Shown here piece by piece: positions 52,561-61,734 of a stretch of DNA of 64,000 nucleotides; within the stretch, counting starts at the first letter, position 1, and each line of letters starts with the position of its first letter. Source of the DNA: Clostridia bacterium (GTDB lineage Bacteria; Bacillota; Clostridia; Lutisporales; Lutisporaceae); NCBI GenBank assembly GCA_035628995.1, contig DASPIR010000034.1:62001-126000 (forward strand), read 5' to 3'. The notes under the pieces were generated by a model, which was not told the DNA's origin, did not search any database, and saw only the letters and a list, made by a program, of their open reading frames with translations. A program made the position numbers and the translations under genes.

Positions 52561-52810
52561 GTATGTAGTTCCCTCCACCAAATGATATTAGTAATAGTTA
52601 AGCTTCATTATTGCTTATTATTTGAATAGTATATGTTAATTATGTATTTTGAAACTTACATCATCTATACTCTTTGAGCCGCAACGGTTTTAAAGCCTAA
52701 TATCCTGATAAAATCGAGAATTTATCTTCTAATAATAAAAAAGGCATATCAATAATTGATATACCTTATATTACCTTCCTTAATATCTCTGTAATTACCT
52801 CTATTAATAT
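52561..52810. other. Short intergenic stretch with hairpin
   Basis: AAGGCATATCAATAATTGATATACCTT (52741-52767) forms a 12-bp stem and may terminate leftward or rightward transcription. Otherwise empty. Confidence 0.5.
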
Positions 52811-53002
52811 CTACTCCCCTATTAATTTAACTTCTCCATTTTCATACGTTGCAATTTCATAACCACGATGTGTTATTGTGTAAATATAATCATCAAATTT
52901 AGGCATATAGTCCAAATCCTTCGTTTCCTTTTCATATAAATCTTTAAACGGAATATAATAGTTAAACCAAGTGTTCTGTGGTATTTTTTTGTATCAGGCA
53001 GG
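52811..53002 (-). pseudogene. 3' fragment of an unidentified gene
   Basis: The minus strand reads about 62 sense codons (IPQNTWFNYYIPFKDLYEK..., YTITHRGYEIATYENGEVKL) ending in TAG. It is bounded upstream by a stop, with no start codon. The amino-acid composition looks genuine, so this is probably the C-terminal end of a deleted gene. I do not recognise the family. Confidence 0.45.
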
Positions 53003-53060
53003 TGTATTAACTAGAAGTAAAGGCTGTATATGCAAGTCATTGTATATACAGCCTTTGTTA

Positions 53061-53342
53061 TCAGCAAGAGCTTCTTGAACCGTTCACATATATCGAGAAA
53101 CCTTTTCTAAGCCAGCCTTTATTGTAGTCAATTTCTAAATAGTTGACTACATCGGCGATTTCCCTTTCTACTGAGAAAGCCATGCCGTCTTTTTCCACTG
53201 TTACTTCTCCATCCTGTGGCTCACCCTGAGCCAATCCAAAATATGGACCTGATCAGCCATAGCCTTGCAATACAATCCGGTAAGCTTTTGAATTAATGCT
53301 GGCAAACTCCTCTGCAGCTTGCTTAGTTATTCTTATATTCAT
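53061..53342 (-). CDS. HesB/IscA-like selenoprotein with in-frame TGA
   Basis: A 93-aa protein if TGA codon 30 (53253-53255) is read as selenocysteine. The sequence continues smoothly across it: RIVLQGYG-U-SGPYFGLAQGEPQDG. Relatives in the HesB-like family have Cys at this place before G-P. Downstream it keeps family features (DGMAFSVERE, LEIDYNKGWLRKGFSIYV, C-terminal SSC). A SECIS-like hairpin follows the TGA (53217-53233). GGGAGGTG precedes the ATG. The terminal codon is also TGA, followed by TAA. HesB-like selenoproteins are known in anaerobes. The alternative is a nonsense-mutated pseudogene. Confidence 0.8.
53217..53233 (-). promoter_or_regulatory. SECIS-like hairpin
   Basis: In the mRNA sense, TGGCTCA-GGG-TGAGCCA: perfect 7-bp stem with a G-first 3-nt apical loop. 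26 nt separate the TGA from the loop, inside the 16-37 nt range used for bacterial SECIS elements. Confidence 0.75.
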
Positions 53343-53369
53343 GATGACACCTCCCAACGTTCACTACCC

Positions 53370-53386
53370 GTACCCCCGTGGGGTAC
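53370..53386. promoter_or_regulatory. CsoR-like operator palindrome
   Basis: GTACCCC-CGT-GGGGTAC, G/C-tract palindrome of the CsoR/FrmR-family operator type, 28 bp upstream of the selenoprotein ATG and near a TATAAT (53395-53400) in the divergent region. Confidence 0.5.
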
Positions 53387-53508
53387 ATATTAATTATAAT
53401 GCTGATTCAGGTGAAAATCAAGTACTGAAAAAAGAAAATTACAGGTTAAGGCTTGTCACACTATTTTGTGGCCAAGCATATCCTGCCAGTAGAAAGGAGG
53501 TGAAAAAA

Positions 53509-53829
53509 ATGATAATAAGAAGACTTATCCAAATTATCGGAGCGATTCTGATAATTATAGGTGTACTGCTTATTGCAACAGGATTCCCGATTTCGATTAT
53601 AGGTCCCCTGCTTATTGTTGCTGGTTTACTCCTGATATTTCTTTCTGTGTTTATTGACGGAAAGTTTGTATTAGGAATAGTAAGCATTTTGCTGGGGATT
53701 TTGGTTGTGATTATAGCAGCTGCCATATTCGCCATTCTCGGCGCAACGCTTCTCGTGGCATATGTGCTGCTGTTCCTTGGGATTGCTTTGATAGTCCTTG
53801 GGTTAATCCTGCTGTCCAGGCCGTGCTAA
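53509..53829 (+). CDS. Small hydrophobic membrane protein
   Basis: A 106-aa protein made almost wholly of four transmembrane helices of Ile/Leu/Val/Gly type with G-x3-G spacing (IIGAILIIIGVLLIATG, LLIVAGLLLIFLSVF, LGIVSILLGILVVI, VAYVLLFLGIALIVLGL). The perfect ribosome binding site AAAGGAGGTG stands before the ATG at 53509; longer frames starting upstream are spurious. Shares a divergent region with the selenoprotein gene. No family recognised. Confidence 0.65.
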   Translation: MIIRRLIQIIGAILIIIGVLLIATGFPISIIGPLLIVAGLLLIFLSVFIDGKFVLGIVSILLGILVVIIAAAIFAILGATLLVAYVLLFLGIALIVLGLILLSRPC

Positions 53830-54009
53830 GCCACATGGAATCAACAAAAGACATCGGTACATTAAAGATTGTATGTATAGATGAAAATCCTAAAAGGTAA
53901 GTGTACACAAATGAAATGAAAATGGACATGCATGAAGAAAAGCTTTTCTAGCTGATCTAGAGATTTGAACCTTTACCTTAGAGATGTAAATATCTCTTCA
54001 AAAAATAGT

Positions 54010-54086
54010 TGGTGCGCCTGAAGGGAATCGAACCCCTGGCACACGGATTAGAAGTCCGTTGCTCTATCCAACTGAGCTACAGGCGC
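54010..54086 (-). tRNA. tRNA-Arg (anticodon TCT), copy 2
   Basis: 77 nt with CCA. Acceptor GCGCCTG/CAGGCGC, anticodon loop CTTCTAA. Identical in sequence to the copy at 54664. Last gene of the tRNA operon. Confidence 0.96.
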
Positions 54087-54092
54087 ATATTT

Positions 54093-54167
<75 letters not shown>

Positions 54168-54198
54168 ATATTAAATTTTCAGAAAATAAATGTATATA

Positions 54199-54273
54199 TG
54201 GAGCGGGTTACGAGATTCGGACTCGCGACTTTCACCTTGGCAAGGTGACACTCTACCACTGAGTTAAACCCGC
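54199..54273 (-). tRNA. tRNA-Gly (anticodon GCC)
   Basis: 75 nt with CCA. Acceptor GCGGGTT/AACCCGC, anticodon loop TTGCCAA. Confidence 0.96.
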
Positions 54274-54308
54274 ATGTGCATAATGCTCATATATACTAAT
54301 GGAAAAAA

Positions 54309-54392
54309 TGGTGCGGAGTAAGGGACTTGAACCCCCACGTCGTTGACACTAGATCCTAAGTCTAGCGCGTCTGCCAATTCCGCCAACTCCGC
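54309..54392 (-). tRNA. tRNA-Leu (anticodon TAG)
   Basis: 84 nt, class II with a long variable arm (TGTCAACGACG). Acceptor GCGGAGT/ACTCCGC, anticodon loop CTTAGGA, encoded CCA. Confidence 0.95.
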
Positions 54393-54401
54393 ATGTTTTT
54401 A

Positions 54402-54477
54402 TGGTGACTCACCGGAGGATCGAACTCCGGACACCATGATTAAAAGTCATGTGCTCTACCAACTGAGCTAGTGAGTC
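54402..54477 (-). tRNA. tRNA-Lys (anticodon TTT)
   Basis: 76 nt with CCA. Acceptor GACTCAC/GTGAGTC, anticodon loop CTTTTAA. Unlike the tRNA-Lys(CTT) at 25478 it shows no insertion scar. Confidence 0.96.
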
Positions 54478-54487
54478 ATAGCTTTAA

Positions 54488-54563
54488 TGGCTGGGGTGGC
54501 TGGATTCGAACCAACGGGATGCCAGAGTCAAAGTCTGGTGCCTTACCACTTGGCGACACCCCA
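54488..54563 (-). tRNA. tRNA-Gln (anticodon TTG)
   Basis: 76 nt with CCA. Acceptor TGGGGTG/CACCCCA, anticodon loop CTTTGAC. Confidence 0.95.
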
Positions 54564-54575
54564 AAATTTAATTGT

Positions 54576-54653
<78 letters not shown>

Positions 54654-54663
54654 ATATAAAATA

Positions 54664-54740
54664 TGGTGCGCCTGAAGGGAATCGAACCCCTGGCACACGG
54701 ATTAGAAGTCCGTTGCTCTATCCAACTGAGCTACAGGCGC
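54664..54740 (-). tRNA. tRNA-Arg (anticodon TCT), copy 1
   Basis: 77 nt with CCA, identical to 54010-54086; anticodon loop CTTCTAA. Confidence 0.96.
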
Positions 54741-54747
54741 ATGTTAT

Positions 54748-54822
<75 letters not shown>

Positions 54823-54865
54823 TTGTCTTTGGCGCACTTGTTATAAGTATCGCCGACATTTATAG

Positions 54866-54894
54866 ATTATAACAAAATTTATTATGTGTGTCAA
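54866..54894 (-). promoter_or_regulatory. Consensus promoter of the nine-tRNA operon
   Basis: Minus-strand TTGACA (54889-54894), 17-bp spacer, TATAAT (54866-54871): a perfect sigma-A promoter. Confidence 0.92.
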
Positions 54895-55073
54895 CTGATT
54901 TTGGACTTTTATTAGTATGCAATTTATAACATATCGCCCATTCTGCATACTTGTCTTCTGTCACTTGAGCATAGTTCATACATGTTATACAATTGATAAA
55001 GATTCTCTTTCGAAAATTACATGTATATTCTTAACAACTTTTATTTTTTCTATTCCTTATTATATATTCGTCT

Positions 55074-55661
55074 TTATTTAAGCTTGTTCACAAATTCCTT
55101 GAGCGCATTTGCCCTATGACTTATATTGTTCTTCTCAGCCGAGTCTATTTCAGCCATGGTCCTTCCATATCCATCAACTATAAAGAGCGGATCATATCCA
55201 AAACCACGCTCGCCTTTTTCTGCATAACCAATTTTCCCATATACATAGCCTTCTGCTGTTATCTCTTTCCCGTTTGGAAAAACTGCAGCAATTGCAGAAC
55301 AGAATCGTGCGCCTCTTTTATCATCCGGTATGTCCCTCAAAGCTTTTTTGAGCTTTTCATTGTTTTTAACATCCTTAGCAGCCCCTGCTTCGCCTGAATA
55401 CCTGGCGGATTTTACGCCAGGCTCTCCATTTAAAGCATCCACTTCGAGGCCGGAATCATCAGCAATGGCTGCTTTCCCCGTCAGTCTGAAAACCTCTCTC
55501 GCCTTTATCAGTGCATTATCTATGAAGGTGTCCCCGTTTTCCTCAATCTCTATATCCAGCCCGACATCTGCCATAGACTTGACTTCTATACCTTTTTGCT
55601 TAAGTATCGCTCTTATTTCTTCGAGCTTGTGGCTGTTATTTGTTGCCGCTATCATTTCCAT
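55074..55661 (-). CDS. rdgB: XTP/dITP pyrophosphatase (RdgB/HAM1)
   Basis: House-cleaning nucleotide pyrophosphatase that removes ITP, dITP and XTP, 195 aa. Substrate-binding [11 protein letters not shown] at the N terminus, metal-binding [12 protein letters not shown] and [26 protein letters not shown], and [12 protein letters not shown] with [10 protein letters not shown] near the end are the family motifs. It overlaps the end of rph by 26 bp, a conserved rph-rdgB arrangement. Confidence 0.96.
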   Translation of the reverse strand: MEMIAATNNSHKLEEIRAILKQKGIEVKSMADVGLDIEIEENGDTFIDNALIKAREVFRLTGKAAIADDSGLEVDALNGEPGVKSARYSGEAGAAKDVKNNEKLKKALRDIPDDKRGARFCSAIAAVFPNGKEITAEGYVYGKIGYAEKGERGFGYDPLFIVDGYGRTMAEIDSAEKNNISHRANALKEFVNKLK

Positions 55662-56403
55662 TGCTCATACCTACCTTGCCGGCAATTTCACCAAGGGACT
55701 GCTTTTGTGCTTCAATCAAATCCTTTATACCCTTTTCACCAAGCTCCATCAATTCCTGCAGCTGTGTCTTGCTGAAAGGACTCTCCTCACCTGTGCCCTG
55801 AATCTCTATAAATTCTCCCTTGTCAGTCATTACCAGGTTCATATCCACCTGGCAGGTTGAATCCTCTGAATAATTCAAATCCAGTATTGCTTCACCGTCT
55901 TTGATTCCTACACTTACTGCTGCTATATAGCCGTTTAGCGGTATTGCTTTAAGCTTTTCCTGAATTACAAGCTTATTCAGCGCATCCACAAGTGCCACAA
56001 AGGCTCCTGTGATAGATGCTGTTCTAGTGCCACCATCAGCTTGTATCACATCGCAGTCTATATAAACTGTCATTTCGCCCAATTTCTGAAGGTCTACTAT
56101 GGAACGCAGCGCTCTTCCTATAAGCCTCTGAATCTCCATTGTTCTTCCATCCACTTTACCTCTTGTAGACTCTCTTGGCTTGCGAGTCTCTGTTGACCGC
56201 GGGAGCATGCCGTACTCGCTGGTAATCCAGCCCTTGCCTGTTCCTTTGACAAAAGGCGGTACTCTCTCTTCAATAGAAGCAGTGCAAATTACTTTGGTAT
56301 CACCCATTTCAATAAGCACTGAACCCTCCGCATGTTTCAAATAATTCCTTGTTATTTTAACTGGTCTGATCTGGTCCTTATTTCTTCCGTCTATCCTCTG
56401 CAT
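55636..56403 (-). CDS. rph: RNase PH
   Basis: Phosphate-dependent 3'-5' exoribonuclease that trims tRNA 3' ends, 255 aa. Motifs [45 protein letters not shown], the catalytic [20 protein letters not shown] and [17 protein letters not shown] are all present. The C terminus overlaps rdgB. Conveniently close to a tRNA operon, but transcribed separately. Confidence 0.97.
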   Translation of the reverse strand: MQRIDGRNKDQIRPVKITRNYLKHAEGSVLIEMGDTKVICTASIEERVPPFVKGTGKGWITSEYGMLPRSTETRKPRESTRGKVDGRTMEIQRLIGRALRSIVDLQKLGEMTVYIDCDVIQADGGTRTASITGAFVALVDALNKLVIQEKLKAIPLNGYIAAVSVGIKDGEAILDLNYSEDSTCQVDMNLVMTDKGEFIEIQGTGEESPFSKTQLQELMELGEKGIKDLIEAQKQSLGEIAGKVGMSNGNDSGNK

Positions 56404-56569
56404 CTGTATTCCTTCCCTTCATATACAACTAAAGCTTTATTTTAAAGCTTGCTTGCAATTTAAATTTTTTTTGAGCTTCATATAATATTATTCCTAAAGT
56501 GCAATGCATTTATTTTGCTCTTTCTTCCCAAAATATACTAAAAGCATACAGCTTGTCAACCTTTTGTTC

Positions 56570-56605
56570 TCAAATAATCCACTTTAAAGCTAAAGTGGAT
56601 TATTA
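56570..56605 (-). terminator. Terminator of GerM-type gene
   Basis: AATAATCCACTTT-AAAGCT-AAAGTGGATTATT, 13-bp perfect stem, 18 bp after the stop of the gene at 56623. Confidence 0.8.
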
Positions 56606-56622
56606 ATACGTTATATGTATTG

Positions 56623-57678
56623 TTATTCGTAAAAGTTTACAAAAACCGGAACATCAAGATAATTGTCAGCACCTAATCCGTCAGCGTTTTCTACGATTTT
56701 GCCGTTTACAAATATCTTGGCCTTTGAAACCTCAGGGAATTCCTTCAATGTAAGCGTTACTGCCTTCATCATTGCATTTTCTGCTGCTTTGTCACCCTGC
56801 TTTGCCAATACCTGCTCGGAAAAATTCACGTAAGCTACACTGTCCTTCACCTGCACTCCAAGGAGCTGTGTGCCTTCCGGGAAAGAGGTAACCAAGCTGC
56901 TTCCGTCTGTGGGTCCTTCAAGAAGTGCGCTCATTGCTGCCTCTGCGCTGTTCTCGAAGCCTGATACTATCTTTGTCACAGGGACAAAATATGAGTATGC
57001 TCCACTACCTTTTTTATGATAGTATACCACAACCTTTGATGGCTTTTCACCTGGGTTTTCCACAGATGCTAAATTTATTTCAGTTCTTTTGAGACTGGAT
57101 TCAATTTTTGTTCCCATAGGCATTTCTTCTATTTTTTTGCCATCTACTCTGATTTCCAAAGAATTAATGTTAGGAAACTCAGTCAATGTATATACTATCG
57201 CTTTCAACCCCAGCTCTTCAGCCTTAGCACTGCTGAAGTTCAGGAATTCCTTTGAGAAATCGATTATAGCCAGCCCGCTTTCTTTTATAACTGCTCCATT
57301 GATTTTGGTGCCCATAGGCAGTGCCGGTGTCAAGCCTGCTGCATTAAGATCCTGTGCTTTATCGGGAGTGTAAATAAGTGCTGATAACGCAGTTTTTGCT
57401 ATGCCCAGGTCACCCTTAGGTATATATCTCATTACAGGTACCAGGAAGTTTTCATTATCTTTGTAGTAGAGCACTGTCGCCCTGCTGTTCTCCGGTTGGG
57501 CCATACTGACTTCACTCATGCTTTGGGTTTCTTCCTGCGCCTGCTCTTTTTCATCATCTATCGTATCGTCATTTTTGTTAAAAAAATCCCGTAAGGACGT
57601 CAGCGGGTTGCTGCAGCTTGCAAGAACCAATGTGCAACAAAAAATCATTGCTAATATTAGTACAAGCTTTCTGTTCAT
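56623..57678 (-). CDS. GerM-type spore germination/sporulation lipoprotein
   Basis: Exported lipoprotein, 351 aa: lipobox LVLASC (Cys about 21), an acidic linker (about 30-65), then two GerMN domains. The first runs from about TVLYYKDNENFLVPV to the KIEEMPMGT region, the second from VVVYYHKKGSGAYSYFVPV onward; both carry ALSALI/AMSALLEGP and the paired NSLEIRVDG/SKAKIFVNG strand. GerM in Bacillus is needed for sporulation and germination and belongs to the engulfment complex. Single gene with its own terminator. Confidence 0.9.
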   Translation of the reverse strand: MNRKLVLILAMIFCCTLVLASCSNPLTSLRDFFNKNDDTIDDEKEQAQEETQSMSEVSMAQPENSRATVLYYKDNENFLVPVMRYIPKGDLGIAKTALSALIYTPDKAQDLNAAGLTPALPMGTKINGAVIKESGLAIIDFSKEFLNFSSAKAEELGLKAIVYTLTEFPNINSLEIRVDGKKIEEMPMGTKIESSLKRTEINLASVENPGEKPSKVVVYYHKKGSGAYSYFVPVTKIVSGFENSAEAAMSALLEGPTDGSSLVTSFPEGTQLLGVQVKDSVAYVNFSEQVLAKQGDKAAENAMMKAVTLTLKEFPEVSKAKIFVNGKIVENADGLGADNYLDVPVFVNFYE

Positions 57679-57761
57679 TCATTTCACCCCTTATTTTTTT
57701 TATCAATATATTATATTAGCCTTATGAGGGGTATATTCGTGAATTAAATGGCTGAAATGAA

Positions 57762-57796
57762 AAGACCCTGAAGCCTATGTAAGCTTCAGGGTCTCA
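57762..57796 (-). terminator. Terminator of amidase gene
   Basis: Minus-strand GAGACCCTGAAGCTTACATAGGCTTCAGGGTCTTTTC: 11-bp stem with a short U-tract. Confidence 0.85.
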
Positions 57797-57804
57797 AATT
57801 CTTA

Positions 57805-60342
57805 TCAGTTGCCGGACATGTTGTCTTGAGCAGTAATTTGCTCTGTAATGAGGCTTTCCTCTGCAGAGGACTGTCCATTGTTTAGTGCTGCACTCTGCAG
57901 GCTGTATGGATTTGCAGGTGTGGGTGCTGCATATATAGCATCAATGTCTATATCAAGGCTGATTCCCTCAATTTCTTCAAAGTGTCTCACTATGGAAACC
58001 GCCAGCGCCCTTGCTGCCATTTCCCTGTATTCAGCCTTCTTAATCTGTGCAAACTCTTCAGGGTTTGTGATAAAGCCAAGCTCCGCTAGTATCGCAGGCA
58101 TCTTTGTCTTGTTCAGAACATGCAGTCCAGGTCTTGGTGTTATTCCCCTGGAGGGTCTCTTTAGAGCATCTGTTATCTCATTATGGAAAATGTTCGCCAT
58201 TTTTTTATTGTCAAAGGGATACTCATCAGTTATTTCATTTGGATAGTATAGCGTCTCTATGCCCTTAGCTGTGCTTGTAAAGGCATTAAAATGTATACTC
58301 ATGAAGAAGTCTACATAATTGTTGTTTGCCATACCTGACCTGCTGGCAAGATCCACATATCTATCATCTTTTCTTGTAATCATGGTATTGAAGCCTATAT
58401 CTTTAAGTATCCTGTTCAATCGCAATGCAACATCCAGGTTAAGGTCCTTTTCATTGGTTCCGTCTTTCGCCCTTGCTCCGGGATCCTTCCCACCATGTCC
58501 TGGGTCAATAAGCACAGTAAGCTGATCGACTCTCTCTGCTTTTTGCTTGAATTTGATGCTTACAAGCTTGGTGATTGCCGGGGAGAGCAGCTCATAATCT
58601 ACCGTAGGCTTCATCATGAAGGAAGCAACTGTATATATATTCTCTCCGTGGGTTTCTTTGGTAACTGTAACATATTCCATCACATTGTCATTCATTTCAT
58701 AGGTCTTCTGTTCCACGTCAAGATCCTTTGGTATCATTATTTTAAGGGTTCTGTTGACATTATCAATAATGGGCTGATATTCCACTTCTACTCCGGGGCT
58801 CAACTCGATAAATGCCGAGCTGTAATATTTCTTGTAATCGAAAAAGGAGAAGGGAATATTGGAAATATATACCTTGGTCAAGCTTCCTTCAGTCTCATAG
58901 TCATAATACATGCCCGGTTCCAGATCAAGCACTACTCTGGCAACTCCCACGTCCGCCTGCCCTGACCTTATGGATTTAACATAAGAGGTTTTTGTATCTA
59001 ATGACTGATACTCGCTCAGTACTGATTTGTACATATCCACTACCAGCCTGTCAGGGTTCTCCAATTTGAACACATTAGGATCCATATCCTGGCTTCCCCT
59101 TATCATAATCACATCTTTGCCTTCCTCTTTGATAAAGCTGACCGGATTGATTATATTAGCATATATCAGGGATACCGTCTTCTTATCGTTAGACTGTACC
59201 AGTTTACATCTTGTCTGATCCTCCAGGTCTATTACAACCCTCACAACATCTGGAGACTTGCTGAATTGTGCTACTCTGACCCTGATTACGCCGCCTTTTC
59301 CTATTTCTTTGGTTTCAAATTCAGTATTCAAAAGGGAGCTTTCTATATCCACTACCATTCTGTCCGGATTGGACATTGTATAGCTTTTATATTTTATAGG
59401 GTTATTAGCAGCTATATTAAGCTGAGGAAAACCTCCGTTATCATCGTAGATAATATCGTCTATGGTTGCAGTCTTGTACTCTATGGGCTTTTCTGCCGCT
59501 ATAATCGGTGGTGGTGCAGCCTTTTTATCAACCTTTACTATATTCTTTGCTTTGTCATAAGAAACGTCATAGTCAAAATTGTTTTGTATGAAGGTTATCG
59601 GCACGTATGCTCGTCCATTATACAAAAGCGGTGCTGGGTCTATCTTTGCACTTTTGCCATTTACATAGCCATTGCCCGAGCCTATTACTACTTTAGCCGA
59701 GCCGTTGGCCGATTTCAATTCCATTGTCTTCGAGGCTGCATTCCAGGTTACTTTGTAGCCCAGGCCTTCCCCGATGTGTCTAAGAGGTATGTATACTTTG
59801 TTGTTTTTTGTTATCGCCAAATCGGTGGCAGTCATCTTTTTTCCCAAGACGTATACGCCTTTGGCTGCTGCCGCACTGCTGCCCGTGCTTGCGGCTGCTG
59901 TTTTCTTATTGATAGTGATAAGATTTTTTGCCTTATCGTATGTAGTGGTAAAGTTAAAGTATTTCTGTACAAAGGTCAAAGGAATATACGCCCTGTCGTT
60001 ATACATTATCGGGGCAGCATCCAGCTTTGTCTTCTTGCCATTTACATAGGCATATACGTTGCCTATCGTAACCTTTATTGTCTGGCTGGAGGCTTTAAGT
60101 TCCATAGTTTTGGTTTTCGCAGTCCAAACGGCCTTGTAGCTCAGCGCTTCTCCTACCGCCCTGACAGGCAGGTATATTCTATTGTTCTTAACAATAGGAG
60201 GACTTGCTGTGCTTACTTTCTTTCCCAGTATCTGCATTGACAGCGGAGGTGTTTTTGTGTTGGTTGTTTGTGCGAATACAGTGCCTGCAAAGCTGGTTGT
60301 CATTAAGCAAAGCACAAGTATGACTGCAATTGTTTTTTTCAT
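57805..60342 (-). CDS. Exported N-acetylmuramoyl-L-alanine amidase with CuAO-N and AMIN domains
   Basis: An 845-aa peptidoglycan hydrolase with a signal peptide (about 1-24). Two copper-amine-oxidase-N-like repeats follow (about 30-150 and 165-275: VKNNRIYLPVRAVGEALSYKAVW and ITKNNKVYIPLRHIGEGLGYKVTW). Two AMIN-type domains (about 300-510: PDRMVVDIES, NPDRLVVDMYKS) and a middle beta domain come next. The zinc amidase_3 domain (about 620-800) has VLIDPGHGGKDPGA, MSIHFNAF and ILAELGFITNPEE, so its zinc ligands are intact. The repeated CuAO-N modules are a Clostridia wall-binding style. It cleaves the glycan-peptide bond at the envelope. Confidence 0.93.
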   Translation of the reverse strand: MKKTIAVILVLCLMTTSFAGTVFAQTTNTKTPPLSMQILGKKVSTASPPIVKNNRIYLPVRAVGEALSYKAVWTAKTKTMELKASSQTIKVTIGNVYAYVNGKKTKLDAAPIMYNDRAYIPLTFVQKYFNFTTTYDKAKNLITINKKTAAASTGSSAAAAKGVYVLGKKMTATDLAITKNNKVYIPLRHIGEGLGYKVTWNAASKTMELKSANGSAKVVIGSGNGYVNGKSAKIDPAPLLYNGRAYVPITFIQNNFDYDVSYDKAKNIVKVDKKAAPPPIIAAEKPIEYKTATIDDIIYDDNGGFPQLNIAANNPIKYKSYTMSNPDRMVVDIESSLLNTEFETKEIGKGGVIRVRVAQFSKSPDVVRVVIDLEDQTRCKLVQSNDKKTVSLIYANIINPVSFIKEEGKDVIMIRGSQDMDPNVFKLENPDRLVVDMYKSVLSEYQSLDTKTSYVKSIRSGQADVGVARVVLDLEPGMYYDYETEGSLTKVYISNIPFSFFDYKKYYSSAFIELSPGVEVEYQPIIDNVNRTLKIMIPKDLDVEQKTYEMNDNVMEYVTVTKETHGENIYTVASFMMKPTVDYELLSPAITKLVSIKFKQKAERVDQLTVLIDPGHGGKDPGARAKDGTNEKDLNLDVALRLNRILKDIGFNTMITRKDDRYVDLASRSGMANNNYVDFFMSIHFNAFTSTAKGIETLYYPNEITDEYPFDNKKMANIFHNEITDALKRPSRGITPRPGLHVLNKTKMPAILAELGFITNPEEFAQIKKAEYREMAARALAVSIVRHFEEIEGISLDIDIDAIYAAPTPANPYSLQSAALNNGQSSAEESLITEQITAQDNMSGN

Positions 60343-60571
60343 CTAATTCCTCCTTTAAAGACATATTATAGTATATATTTCGACCATATTCTTCAAATAC
60401 CTTTGCTTTTATATTATAATTACATTACCAATATATTTCATTTATGTTTCAAACTCCCTTACAGTCCCTAGTCTTACGTCTAATTCATCATAATAAAAAA
60501 GCTCATAAAAAAAGATACGATATGCTCGTATCTTTCGACGTATATTTACATTATTTTGTTCCAATAAATTT

Positions 60572-61546
60572 TCATGCTTTGAAAAGCTCATCAACGTCGG
60601 GGGGGCTGAGTATTAGTGTCTCCCCGTCTCTGATAATATTTCTGTCATGCTCTGTTATCCTACCAATTATAGCCGCCGGTATACCCTTTTGCTCAAGTAT
60701 CCTAACCAGCTCAGCTCCATTTTTCACGGTTATCAGCATGGAACCGCTTGATATCAGTCTATAAGGGTCTATTCCAAATACATAGCACAGCTTTCTGGTA
60801 ACCGCATGTACAGGTATCTCATCAATATATATGTCTATTCCCTTGGATGAACTTTCAGCAATTTCCCATGCAGCCCCAAGAATGCCTCCTTCGGTTACAT
60901 CATGCATGCTGCTTGCTCCAAACTCTCCAGCAGCTACACCTTCCTCCACAACGCTTATATGCTCAATGAAAGACTTTGCGACTTCTATCTCCTCTTGTGA
61001 CAGCCTGTCTGCGAGCACTTTTTCCTTATCTGCCGCTATTATCGATGTGCCTTCCAGCCCAGCCCATTTGGTCATTATTACATCGTCTCCGGTTTGCGCT
61101 CCCGAGGACCTTACTATTCTATCCTTCAGCACCTTGCCCACAGCGGTCGTGGATATCACTATCCTGTTTACCGCCGAGGTGACTTCAGTATGTCCTCCTA
61201 TTATTTCGACACCAAGCGCCGCGGCTGCCTCACCTGCTTCTTTCATTACCCTGCCAATATCCCCTTCTGTGGCTGTTGGGGGTACGAGAATTGTGACCAT
61301 TATCCCGACCGGTCTAACCCCGCAGGTAGCAACATCATTGCAGGAGATATGTATTGCAAGGGTGCCGGCGCCCTTTTCCGCTCCTGTTATCGGATCAGTG
61401 GACAATACGCATGCGTGGCCTCCAAAATCTATTGCAGCACAGTCCTCGCCGATTTCAGGCCGCATTATGACTTCTTTGCTCTTCACTTTTATATTATTGA
61501 ATACCAAACTCTTCAAAAGTTCTGGAGGTATTTTCCCTTCCTTCAA
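60572..61546 (-). CDS. AIR-synthase-family protein (HypE-like)
   Basis: ATP-binding protein of the PurM/HypE/ThiL superfamily, 324 aa. Motifs: GEDCAAIDFGGHACVLSTDPITG (metal/ATP strand), HISCNDVATCGVRPVGIMV, GVEIIGGHTEV and HDVTEGGILGAAWEIAE, plus the late SSGSMLITV. It lacks the HypE C-terminal PRIC, and no hydrogenase genes adjoin, so the substrate is unknown. I chose the TTG at 61546, 6 nt after GAGGGTG; the frame upstream has no ribosome binding site for its ATG. Confidence 0.82.
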   Translation of the reverse strand: MKEGKIPPELLKSLVFNNIKVKSKEVIMRPEIGEDCAAIDFGGHACVLSTDPITGAEKGAGTLAIHISCNDVATCGVRPVGIMVTILVPPTATEGDIGRVMKEAGEAAAALGVEIIGGHTEVTSAVNRIVISTTAVGKVLKDRIVRSSGAQTGDDVIMTKWAGLEGTSIIAADKEKVLADRLSQEEIEVAKSFIEHISVVEEGVAAGEFGASSMHDVTEGGILGAAWEIAESSSKGIDIYIDEIPVHAVTRKLCYVFGIDPYRLISSGSMLITVKNGAELVRILEQKGIPAAIIGRITEHDRNIIRDGETLILSPPDVDELFKA

Positions 61547-61734
61547 ACATAACACCCTCTTTAGCTGAATATTTTCATGACTATTATAGCACAATTTTAT
61601 GTCGGGCAATAGGCGCTTGGCAATGGGCAATGGGATTTAGAAAGTATATGTATTTAGTTTTATCCAACTAATTCAATGCATAAATATATATAGATACCAT
61701 GTCATTTTCTAATTATATTGCGGGTGGTGTTTCA

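Noticed and set aside
53296-53508. Upstream extension of the small membrane protein on the plus strand
   Set aside because: The extension runs antisense over the selenoprotein start and the palindrome; the perfect ribosome binding site is at 53494-53503.
53945-53995. Possible degraded tRNA or terminator after the last tRNA gene
   Set aside because: AGAGATATTTACATCTCT forms a weak stem, but the T-run lies on the wrong side for a minus-strand terminator, and similarity to a tRNA 3' end is too slight.
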